Shown here in pieces: positions 15,773 through 22,304 of a stretch of 25,092 nt of DNA. A program made the translations under genes and the position numbers. The notes under the pieces were generated by a model that did no database searches, was not told where the DNA came from, and saw only the letters and a program-made list of their open reading frames with translations. Origin of the DNA: Clostridiales bacterium (GTDB taxonomy: Bacteria; Bacillota; Clostridia; Christensenellales; JAISNN01); assembly GCA_031289865.1 (NCBI GenBank), contig JAITOQ010000016.1, positions 1 through 25,092 on the forward strand, written 5' to 3'. Within the stretch, counting starts at the first letter, position 1. Each line of letters begins with the position of its first letter.

Positions 15773-16273
15773 ATAATTTTTGAATAGAAAAACGGATAAA
15801 ACACAAGCGTGTTTAATCGTCTTAAAGCGAAGTGTCACTTTTTGGAGCCGCCAAAAAGTAACCAAAAAGCGGATGGGGGCTTAGTACCTAAGCAGCCCCC
15901 ACGCCCCCGCACTCCGCATCTCCCCTCGATATGTAGAGAGACGTATGAATTGACGTTTTGCCCCTCTTGTCTAAGAGGGACTGAAAAGGTGAGAAGTCGC
16001 AGAGGTATAGACATGTTTTTTGTGATAGTATAGGCGGCATAAATTACCCTTAGGTAGAAGTGGCGGCGAATGCCGACGGGGTGGTTAAACGTTAGCTTTT
16101 TCTTCTACAATTAAGAGAACATCAACGAGTTGATGTTCCGTGTAGATAGCGTGGGTGATTGTCGTCGCCTCGTCAAAGGCGCGAGCATAAACGCTAAAGC
16201 ATTTATCCCTCCCGCTTATCCTTGACAAGGCTGCTTTGGCGGTTCTATACCACGAAATTAAAATCCAAATAAA
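15773..16273. other. 501-bp gene-free region rich in hairpins
   Basis: No open frame here has a ribosome binding site or a recognisable product. Several strong hairpins are present: AAACAC-AAGC-GTGTTT (15799-15814); CTTTTTGG-AGCCG-CCAAAAAG (15838-15858); GGGGGCTTAG pairing with CTAAG and CCCCC (15875-15900); CCCTCTT-GTCT-AAGAGGG (15962-15979); and GAACATCAAC-GA-GTTGATGTTC (16117-16138). A stretch near 16045-16085 (GTGGCGGCGAATGCCGACGG) resembles short repeats common between genes in gut Clostridia. The region is bounded by a terminator on one side and the tex promoter on the other, both leftward, so it may be untranscribed or hold its own RNA. Decayed repeat copies are the simplest reading. 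Confidence 0.7.
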
Positions 16274-16301
16274 CAAAAAACAGATGTCGTATGACACCCG
16301 T
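16274..16301 (-). terminator. Terminator of the small membrane protein gene
   Basis: On the minus strand a 9-bp stem (ACGGGTGTC with GACATCTGT, two G-U pairs) closes an ATAC loop at 16301-16280 and is followed at once by TTTTTTG. It lies 20 bases past the stop codon of the gene ending at 16322. Confidence 0.85.
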
Positions 16302-16321
16302 TTTTAATCTCATCCGTTGCT

Positions 16322-16624
16322 TTATTTTATATAATCCCCAACGTCCGTTTCTCTACCCTTATTGGTTTCGTTAGCATTCCCTTGTTGGTTTTCTAACTTT
16401 TCAACAATCGCCAGAAATCCCGATAGGATTAAACGCAAAACATAAAAAGGAAATAAGACACTGAGCGCACCGCCAATGCCGACAAGAAACACAATAGGAT
16501 TCCCTAACGCTATCGCTGCAATGATACCAAAAATTAAAATCAAAATCGCTAAAACACGTCCTACTTTTACAACAATAGTGATTCCTTTTTGCAAATAATT
16601 TTTATAGTAATTTTCTTGTTTCAT
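16322..16624 (-). CDS. Small two-helix membrane protein, unknown
   Basis: The 100-residue protein has a basic N-terminal segment, then two hydrophobic helices (about 16-41 and 45-73) and a polar tail rich in N, E and G. No family name can be given; small proteins of this type are common in Bacillota. The case for a real gene is the AAGGAG nine bases before the ATG and a clean terminator 20 bases after the stop. The codon content (isoleucine- and asparagine-rich) is more AT-biased than in metK or tex. The upstream 146 bases hold the hairpin after metK and an AT-rich run, in which I could not fix a promoter; read-through from metK is possible. Confidence 0.75.
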   Translation of the reverse strand: MKQENYYKNYLQKGITIVVKVGRVLAILILIFGIIAAIALGNPIVFLVGIGGALSVLFPFYVLRLILSGFLAIVEKLENQQGNANETNKGRETDVGDYIK

Positions 16625-16688
16625 TGTTAAAAGCTCCTTTTTTTACAATTTAACATTAAACGCACAAAAATATAAAAACTTTTTTAAA

Positions 16689-16753
16689 AAAGCGTTAAAG
16701 TTTTTGAAAAGAATGCAGAGAAAAAATTTGTTCGCAAATTTTGTCTCTGCATT
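16689..16753. repeat. Hairpin repeat downstream of metK (family copy A)
   Basis: Two 19-bp arms (16712-16730 and 16735-16753, one mismatch) enclose a TTCG loop; the core is GCAGAGA...AAATTTG. The flank 16689-16711 is identical to 22235-22257 in the opposite orientation, so this is a dispersed repeat. Lying 18 bases past the metK stop, it could also terminate the metK transcript, although the run after it on the minus strand is only ATTCTTTTC. Confidence 0.9.
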
Positions 16754-16770
16754 ATTCTTGTCAAAAAAAA

Positions 16771-18012
16771 TCAACCCTTTATAGCTCTCTTAAGCTCCTC
16801 GACCTTATCGGTCTTTTCAAACTTAACTCCGAGTTCTTCACGTCCGAAATGCCCGTAGGCGGCAAGCTGTCTATAGATCGGGGCGCGGAGTCCTAATTCG
16901 CTGATGATATGTCCCGGTCTAAGGTCAAAGACCTTTGAGACCGCTTCCGCAATAGCGTCGTCGGCGAATTTTCCCGTTCCGAACGTTTCGACACGGAGCG
17001 AAACGGGGTGTGCGACGCCGATAGCATAAGCAAGCTGTACCTCGCATTTGTCCGCAAAGCCCGCCGCGACGATATTTTTTGCGACATAGCGAGCGGCATA
17101 TGCCGCGCTCCTATCGACCTTTGTCGGATCTTTTCCGGAAAACGAACCGCCGCCGTGCCGACCGTAGCCGCCGTAGGTATCGACGATAATTTTTCTGCCG
17201 GTGAGCCCGCTGTCGCCTTTAGGCCCGCCGATGACGAACCGACCCGTGGGATTGATAAAAAATTTGGTCTTTTTGTCAAGCATCTTCGGATCGACGATTT
17301 TGTCGATTACCTCGCGCCGAATATCCGCACGGAGCACTTCCATATCGACGTCGGGGTCATGCTGACACGACACCACTACCGCCTCGATACGCACGGGCTT
17401 TCCTCCCTCGTACTCGACCGTGACTTGCGTCTTTCCGTCGGGACGGAGATATTTTAAAAGACCGCTTTTGCGTACCTCCGTCAACCGTTTCGCGAGTTTG
17501 TGCGAAAGCGAGATAGGGAGCGGCATAAGTTCGGGCGTTTCGTTACAAGCATACCCGAACATCATACCTTGATCCCCCGCGCCAAGCTCGTCGCCGTCCG
17601 TCGCGCCGCTTTTTGTCTTTGTATGACTTATAGCGCACGCCGTGCCAAGGCATTCGGTATCGGTTTTAATCACCTTTGTTTCGAGAGAGTGGTCTACTCC
17701 GAGCGCGATATCCGCGGACTGCTCGTTGATAGAGGTCATGACCGCGCACGTCTCATAATCAAAGCCGTACTCCGATCTATCGTAACCGATCTCTTTGACG
17801 ACGCGCCTCACCACGCTCTGTATATCTACATACGCCTCCGAAGTAATCTCGCCCATCACAAACACCAAACCCGTACAAGTCGAAACTTCGCACGCTACAC
17901 GCGAATTTTTGTCCTCTGCAAGGAGGGTATCCAATACCGCGTCGGCGATTTGGTCGCATAATTTATCCGGATGACCTTCCGTCACCGATTCGGAGGTAAA
18001 AAAGTTTTTCAT
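16771..18012 (-). CDS. metK: S-adenosylmethionine synthetase
   Basis: The 413-residue enzyme makes S-adenosylmethionine from methionine and ATP, the cell's main methyl donor. The N-terminal ESVTEGHPDK (8-17), the GAGDQGMMFGY signature (144-154) and the phosphate-binding GGGSFSGKDPTKVDRS (287-302) are all present. It is about 15-20 residues longer than typical because of an insert around 111-140 (from DHSL to the start of GAGDQ) that includes three extra threonines and two cysteines (C121, C126). AGGAG lies six bases before the ATG. The gene follows the alcohol dehydrogenase gene by 39 bases, so the two are probably one transcript. No SAM riboswitch was seen ahead of either gene. Confidence 0.97.
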   Translation of the reverse strand: MKNFFTSESVTEGHPDKLCDQIADAVLDTLLAEDKNSRVACEVSTCTGLVFVMGEITSEAYVDIQSVVRRVVKEIGYDRSEYGFDYETCAVMTSINEQSADIALGVDHSLETKVIKTDTECLGTACAISHTKTKSGATDGDELGAGDQGMMFGYACNETPELMPLPISLSHKLAKRLTEVRKSGLLKYLRPDGKTQVTVEYEGGKPVRIEAVVVSCQHDPDVDMEVLRADIRREVIDKIVDPKMLDKKTKFFINPTGRFVIGGPKGDSGLTGRKIIVDTYGGYGRHGGGSFSGKDPTKVDRSAAYAARYVAKNIVAAGFADKCEVQLAYAIGVAHPVSLRVETFGTGKFADDAIAEAVSKVFDLRPGHIISELGLRAPIYRQLAAYGHFGREELGVKFEKTDKVEELKRAIKG

Positions 18013-18051
18013 AGCAATCTCCTCTGTTCTTTTTTCTCTGTAAAATATAGT

Positions 18052-19248
18052 CTATGCCGTCAAAGAGCGATAGATAGCTTCCAATTCTTTCGCGTCCATG
18101 AGCTTAGGGACGGGATAGAGAGGGTTCGCTTCCTTGTCGGCACGCGCCGCCATGACGGGAATATCCTCTTCCTTGATCCCGCTGATACTCGTAGGGATTT
18201 TCATATAGTTGTTCAATTCCTCGATTGCGGCGATAAACGCGGCGGATTTTTCAGCGACGGTTTTACCCTCGGCGATTCCTACCACGTCGGCAAGCTGTGC
18301 AAGCTTCTTTTCGGCGGTACTGCCGTAAATCTTTAAGACACGCGGCAAAATCACGGCGTTTGCAAGCCCGTGAGGAATGGAATAAAACCCTCCCAACGAA
18401 TGCGCCACCGCGTGAACATACCCGACATAAGCGCGTGTAAACGCCGCTCCCGCATAAAACGACGCATAGAGCATGTTTTTGCGCGCTTCGAGATCCGCGC
18501 CGTTGTCGTACGCTTTTTTGAGATTTTCAAAAATCAATTTTACGGCTTTTCTCGAAAGCTCTTTCGTTTCATGGGTGTTGCCCTTGCCGATATACGCCTC
18601 GACCGCATGAGTGAGCGCGTCCATACCCGTAGTAGACGTGATATGTAACGGCAGTTTGACCGTAATGGTCGGGTCGAGTACCGCGTACCGCGGTATCAAT
18701 ACGAGGTCGTTGACCGCATATTTTTCATGCGTTTCGCTGTTTGAAACAAGCGCGGCAACTGTCGTTTCGCTCCCCGTACCCGCAGTCGTCGGAACGGCGG
18801 CAAAAAACGGAAGCTTACGTCTGACCTTTAAAAGTCCCTTGATTTGAGGTACGGTTTTGTTGGGTTTGACGGCGCGTGCGCCGATGATCTTTGCGCAGTC
18901 CATAGACGAGCCGCCGCCGAACGCGATAATACCCTTACAGCCGTTTTCGTTGTAGAGCTTTAAGCCCTCCTCGATATTGTTAATCGTAGGATTCGGAATA
19001 GTCCCGTCGTAAACCGTACAAGCCACGTCGGCAGCTTTGAGGTCGCCGAGCAAGCCGTCCACAAGTCCGAGCGAACGTATACCCTTGTCGGTCACAAGCA
19101 AAACCTTGTCTATCCCGTGCGCCTTAAATAGCGCGGGGACTTGTTTGAGGGTGTCCGCAACCTCCGGACGCCGCCACGGTAATAGGTAGCAAGCTACATA
19201 AAACCCTTTTTGAAACACTCTGCAGTAACATTTTTTGATGATGTTCAT
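18052..19248 (-). CDS. Iron-dependent (type III) alcohol dehydrogenase
   Basis: The 398-residue cytosolic oxidoreductase uses NAD(P)H and interconverts an alcohol and an aldehyde or ketone. The nucleotide-binding GGGSSMDCAK lies at 111-120. The metal ligands of the family are all present: D210 and H214 in GMDALTHAVEA, H279 in YVHAVAHSLGG, and H293 in IPHG, with the usual 14-residue gap between the last two. The N-terminus (1-30) is unusual, with cysteines at 8 and 20 and a hydrophobic start. Family members include butanol, propanediol and lactaldehyde enzymes, so the substrate is open. GGAGG lies eight bases before the ATG. Why it sits ahead of metK is unclear; shared transcription need not mean shared pathway. 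Confidence 0.94.
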   Translation of the reverse strand: MNIIKKCYCRVFQKGFYVACYLLPWRRPEVADTLKQVPALFKAHGIDKVLLVTDKGIRSLGLVDGLLGDLKAADVACTVYDGTIPNPTINNIEEGLKLYNENGCKGIIAFGGGSSMDCAKIIGARAVKPNKTVPQIKGLLKVRRKLPFFAAVPTTAGTGSETTVAALVSNSETHEKYAVNDLVLIPRYAVLDPTITVKLPLHITSTTGMDALTHAVEAYIGKGNTHETKELSRKAVKLIFENLKKAYDNGADLEARKNMLYASFYAGAAFTRAYVGYVHAVAHSLGGFYSIPHGLANAVILPRVLKIYGSTAEKKLAQLADVVGIAEGKTVAEKSAAFIAAIEELNNYMKIPTSISGIKEEDIPVMAARADKEANPLYPVPKLMDAKELEAIYRSLTA

Positions 19249-19285
19249 CTCTCTTTCCTCCGTTATTGTTTGGTATTTATTTTTT

Positions 19286-19306
19286 ATTCCGTATTCCGCA
19301 TTCCGT
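19286..19306. repeat. Three heptamers upstream of the dehydrogenase gene
   Basis: ATTCCGT, ATTCCGC and ATTCCGT run in tandem, followed in the same 7-base phase by the diverged ATTAGAG, AATGCAG and AATAGCG up to 19327. The array is 38 bases upstream of the start codon. It is the same unit length as the arrays at gene ends but of different sequence. Confidence 0.8.
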
Positions 19307-19313
19307 ATTAGAG

Positions 19314-19498
19314 AATGCAGAATAGCGGATTAAAAAGTCTGTGTCATTCTGAGCGGAGCGAAGAATCTAAAACGATTTCTCCGAATCGCACTAATCGGAC
19401 TCCATGTTTATGTTTTTGCGGTCAAACAACTGACGTTTGAGATTCTTCGCTTCGCTCAGAATGACATCGCGTTTATATTTTATCCGCAATTCTGCATT
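19314..19498. repeat. 185-bp nested palindromic element
   Basis: The outer arms (19314-19330 and 19482-19498) are complementary at 16 of 17 positions. The inner arms (19342-19374 and 19434-19466) are complementary at 31 of 33 positions, beginning TGTCATTCTGAGCG. The 59-base centre (19375-19433) has smaller inverted pieces (TCAAAC/GTTTGA, CCGA/TCGG). It codes for nothing and fills most of the spacer between gyrA and the dehydrogenase gene. This is the layout of a MITE-like mobile repeat; no target-site duplication was found. One arm recurs alone at 7062-7095. Confidence 0.9.
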
Positions 19499-19513
19499 AA
19501 ATGAATCCGCAAT

Positions 19514-19544
19514 TTTCAACTTCCCAATTTCAATTTTCAACTTT
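19514..19544. repeat. Heptamer array at the gyrA stop codon
   Basis: TTTCAAC, TTCCCAA, TTTCAAT and TTTCAAC follow one another (19514-19541). They are followed by TTT and then CTA, the complement of the gyrA TAG. The second unit has diverged. Same unit and place as at gyrB and at the terminal acetyltransferase gene. Confidence 0.85.
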
Positions 19545-22076
19545 CTATTCGCCGCCCTTATCCGTTTCGACGATATTCACATTATCCGTCGCGTCAACTA
19601 TCGCTCCGTCCTCTGCTTTTTCTTCATCCTCTTGAGGAACTACCGCAACGCTGACGACCTTTGCGTCGCCCTTTATTCTCATGACGCGTACGCCTTGAGT
19701 ATCTCTGCCGATTTTGCTTATCTCTTTGGCTTTTATTCTGATGATGATTCCCGTATCGGCAATCAACATGATATCGTCGTCCGGCGAAACCAATTTAAGG
19801 TTGACCAACTTGCCCGTTTTGTCATTAAAGACGCCCGCTTTGATACCCTTACCCGCACGCGACTGTATCCGATAATCGTTCGGATCGCTGCGTTTTCCAA
19901 AGCCGTTGCTTGTGACCGTCATTATCTCATAGCCCGCACGGATCGCCGTCATATCCACGACGTTATCGTCCTCGTCGAGCTTCATACTCCTGACGCCTTG
20001 AGTGTCTCTTCCCGTCTTGCGGACGTTTTCCTCGCTAAAGCGGATACATTTTCCGCTCTGTGAGGCAATAATTATCTCGTCGTATCCCGTCGTCATTTGC
20101 GCCGAAATAAGCTCGTCGCCGTCGGTCAAGCTGATCGCAATCTTTCCGACCTTGCGGATTCTCGAAAATTCTTCAATCGGGGTCTTTTTGATCAAGCCGC
20201 GCTTTGTCGCAAGCATGAGGTAGCCGCTGTCGTCCTCCTTGAGAGGCATAAACGCGGTGACCTTTTCGCCGCTGTCAAGCTGCAAAATATTGATGATCGC
20301 CCGTCCCCGCGCCGTGCGTTCCGCCTCCGGAACCTCATAGCCCTTGATACTGTATACCTTGCCCAAATTTGTAAAGAATAGGAGGTCGTCGTGCGTATTC
20401 GTCATAAACATGTTTTCGACGAAATCCTCTTCCTTCGGCTTGTGGGCGGTGATTCCCCGTCCTCCGCGCTTTTGCGACTTGTATTCGCCGAGCGAGATAC
20501 GCTTGATATAGCCGAAGTGCGTCATAGAAACCACAACGTCCTCTTTATCGATGAGGTCGCCTATGTTGATTTCCTCATAGTCGTACGAAAGCTCCGAACG
20601 GCGTTCGTCGTCGTATGCCTCTTTGATAGCGAGCAATTCGTTCTTGATGATCTCTATCACCTTTTCGGGCGACGCGAGTATGCTCTTGTATTCCTTGATC
20701 GCCGCGTGCAGCTCTTCAAGCTCTTGTGTCAATTTCTCGACCTCAAGACTCGTTAAGCGGTGCAATCTCATTTCCAAAATAGCATTGGTTTGCTTTTCAG
20801 AAAGCAAAAATCTTTCCATCAACCGCGCTTGCGCGGCGTATCTGTCCTTTGATTCCTTTATAATCTTGACAACCTCGTCGATATTCGCAAGCGCGATACA
20901 CAGTCCCTCGACTATATGCGCACGCTCCTCGGCTTTTTCGAGGTCGTATTTTGTGCGTCTGACGATGACGTCCTTTTGATGCTCCACATACGACTCAAGT
21001 ATCTCTTTCAAATTCATGATTTTAGGCGCGCCGTCCTTTAGAGCGAGCATAATCATGCTGTAAGATATCTGCATATTCGTCTGTTTAAAGAGAGTATTGA
21101 GGACGACTTGCGCGTTTGCGTCGCGCTTGACGTCTATGACGAGGCGCATACCTTTTCTGTCGGACTCTTCCTTTATGTCGGATATCCCCTCAAGACGCTT
21201 TTCCTTTACTTGATCGGCAATGGTCTCGATGAGCTTCGCCTTGTTGACTTGATACGGAAGCTCCGTCACGACAATCCTCGCCCTACCCGTAGCAAGCTCC
21301 TCTATCTCGGTGCGTGCGCGGATAATACACCCGCCGCGCCCCGTCCGATAGGCTTGACGGATAGCGACCCGACCCATGACTATACCCGCCGTCGGAAAAT
21401 CGGGCGCGGGAATGAATTGCATAAGCTCCTCGACGCTCGAAAGCGGATTAAGGAGGAGTGCAATCGTAGCGTCGATAACCTCGCCTAAGTTGTGAGGAGG
21501 GATACTCGTCGCCATACCGACCGCAATACCGTCCGCGCCGTTGACCAAAAGGTTTGGAAATCTCGCGGGCAGCACTCTCGGCTGTAATAGCGTTTCGTCA
21601 AAGTTCGGGTAGTAATCGACGGTGTTTTTGTCGATATCGCGGAGCATTTCCGCGGAAATCTTAGCGAGACGCGCCTCCGTATACCGTTGCGCCGCGGGCG
21701 GATCTCCGTCCACAGACCCAAAGTTGCCGTGCCCCTCGACAAGCGGCGCACGGATCGAAAAGTCTTGAGCAAGACGGACAAGCGCGTCATAGACGGAGCT
21801 GTCGCCGTGAGGGTGATATTTACCCAACACGTCGCCGACTATTCTCGCGCATTTTCTAAACGGCTTGTCGTTCGCTAAGCCTAATTCGTGCATCGCGTAC
21901 AAAACACGACGATGGACGGGCTTTAAGCCGTCGCGCACGTCGGGAATGGCTCTCGACACGTTGACCGCCATTGCATAAGCAATGAACGATTTTTTCATTT
22001 CATCCGCGACGGGCAGTTTGACAATTTTTGTATTGTCTATAATTTGCTCGTATTCGCTGTCTTTTTTCTTCGCCAT
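19545..22076 (-). CDS. gyrA: DNA gyrase subunit A
   Basis: The 843-residue subunit cuts and rejoins DNA in the gyrase tetramer, adding negative supercoils. The catalytic tyrosine is Y132 in AAQRYTEARL. The quinolone-determining region reads HPHGDSSVYDALV (88-100), with serine at 93 and aspartate at 97, the usual sensitive residues. The GyrA box QKRGGRG at 535-541 separates it from topoisomerase IV ParC, and the six-bladed C-terminal domain with an acidic tail is complete. AAGGAG lies five bases before the ATG. It follows gyrB by 228 bases filled by a structured repeat. The stop is immediately followed by the heptamer array and the 185-bp palindrome. Confidence 0.98.
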   Translation of the reverse strand: MAKKKDSEYEQIIDNTKIVKLPVADEMKKSFIAYAMAVNVSRAIPDVRDGLKPVHRRVLYAMHELGLANDKPFRKCARIVGDVLGKYHPHGDSSVYDALVRLAQDFSIRAPLVEGHGNFGSVDGDPPAAQRYTEARLAKISAEMLRDIDKNTVDYYPNFDETLLQPRVLPARFPNLLVNGADGIAVGMATSIPPHNLGEVIDATIALLLNPLSSVEELMQFIPAPDFPTAGIVMGRVAIRQAYRTGRGGCIIRARTEIEELATGRARIVVTELPYQVNKAKLIETIADQVKEKRLEGISDIKEESDRKGMRLVIDVKRDANAQVVLNTLFKQTNMQISYSMIMLALKDGAPKIMNLKEILESYVEHQKDVIVRRTKYDLEKAEERAHIVEGLCIALANIDEVVKIIKESKDRYAAQARLMERFLLSEKQTNAILEMRLHRLTSLEVEKLTQELEELHAAIKEYKSILASPEKVIEIIKNELLAIKEAYDDERRSELSYDYEEINIGDLIDKEDVVVSMTHFGYIKRISLGEYKSQKRGGRGITAHKPKEEDFVENMFMTNTHDDLLFFTNLGKVYSIKGYEVPEAERTARGRAIINILQLDSGEKVTAFMPLKEDDSGYLMLATKRGLIKKTPIEEFSRIRKVGKIAISLTDGDELISAQMTTGYDEIIIASQSGKCIRFSEENVRKTGRDTQGVRSMKLDEDDNVVDMTAIRAGYEIMTVTSNGFGKRSDPNDYRIQSRAGKGIKAGVFNDKTGKLVNLKLVSPDDDIMLIADTGIIIRIKAKEISKIGRDTQGVRVMRIKGDAKVVSVAVVPQEDEEKAEDGAIVDATDNVNIVETDKGGE

Positions 22077-22117
22077 GATTGCTCCTTAACTTTTTTCTTT
22101 TTAGATAAGAGAGGTTA

Positions 22118-22257
22118 CAGAGACAAAATTTGGAAGAATCTGCCTACGCGAACTCGTTCGCTGTCAGAGTCTTGCAATCCTCCGCGACGAACGCTGTGTC
22201 GCGTAGGATTTAGAACAAATTTTTTCTCTGCACTCTTTTCAAAAACTTTAACGCTTT
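22118..22257. repeat. Hairpin repeat between gyrB and gyrA (family copy B)
   Basis: Complementary 15-bp arms, CAGAGACAAAATTTG (22118-22132) and its near-perfect partner (22216-22230), match the arms of the repeat after metK, in inverted orientation. The following 23 bases (22235-22257) are identical to 16711-16689. Instead of a 4-base loop, this copy holds 83 bases (22133-22215) with their own 9-bp stem (CCTACGCGA with TCGCGTAGG, 22143-22151 and 22199-22207) and inner hairpins GCGAAC/GTTCGC and CGCGAC/GTCGCG. It lies in the leader of gyrA within the gyrB-gyrA transcript. Confidence 0.9.
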
Positions 22258-22262
22258 CTTTA

Positions 22263-22304
22263 TTTTTATCCTTAATTTTCAACTTTCAACTTTCAATTTT
22301 CAAC
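22263..22304. repeat. Heptamer array abutting the gyrB stop codon
   Basis: A 13-base start, TTTTTATCCTTAA (22263-22275), one T, then TTTCAAC, TTTCAAC, TTTCAAT and TTTCAAC (22277-22304) run straight into TTA, the complement of the gyrB TAA. The same 13 bases, spacer and four units, with three base changes, precede the stop of the acetyltransferase gene at 24710, so this is one discrete 45-bp element in two places. Confidence 0.92.

Noticed and set aside
15809..16033. Plus-strand open frame of 74 codons
   Set aside because: It is built from consecutive hairpins and repeat-like sequence and has no ribosome binding site.
16085..16297. Minus-strand open frame of 70 codons ending VEEKANV
   Set aside because: Its GTG start lies within the terminator hairpin of the upstream gene, no ribosome binding site precedes it, and it spans a perfect palindrome. 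Possibly a remnant or part of a repeat.
18013..19330. SAM riboswitch for metK
   Set aside because: The 39-base gap before metK is too short, and the leader of the dehydrogenase gene shows only heptamers and palindrome arms.
22077..22304. Riboswitch ahead of gyrA
   Set aside because: The structure is explained by a repeat that also occurs after metK, and no known aptamer motif is present.
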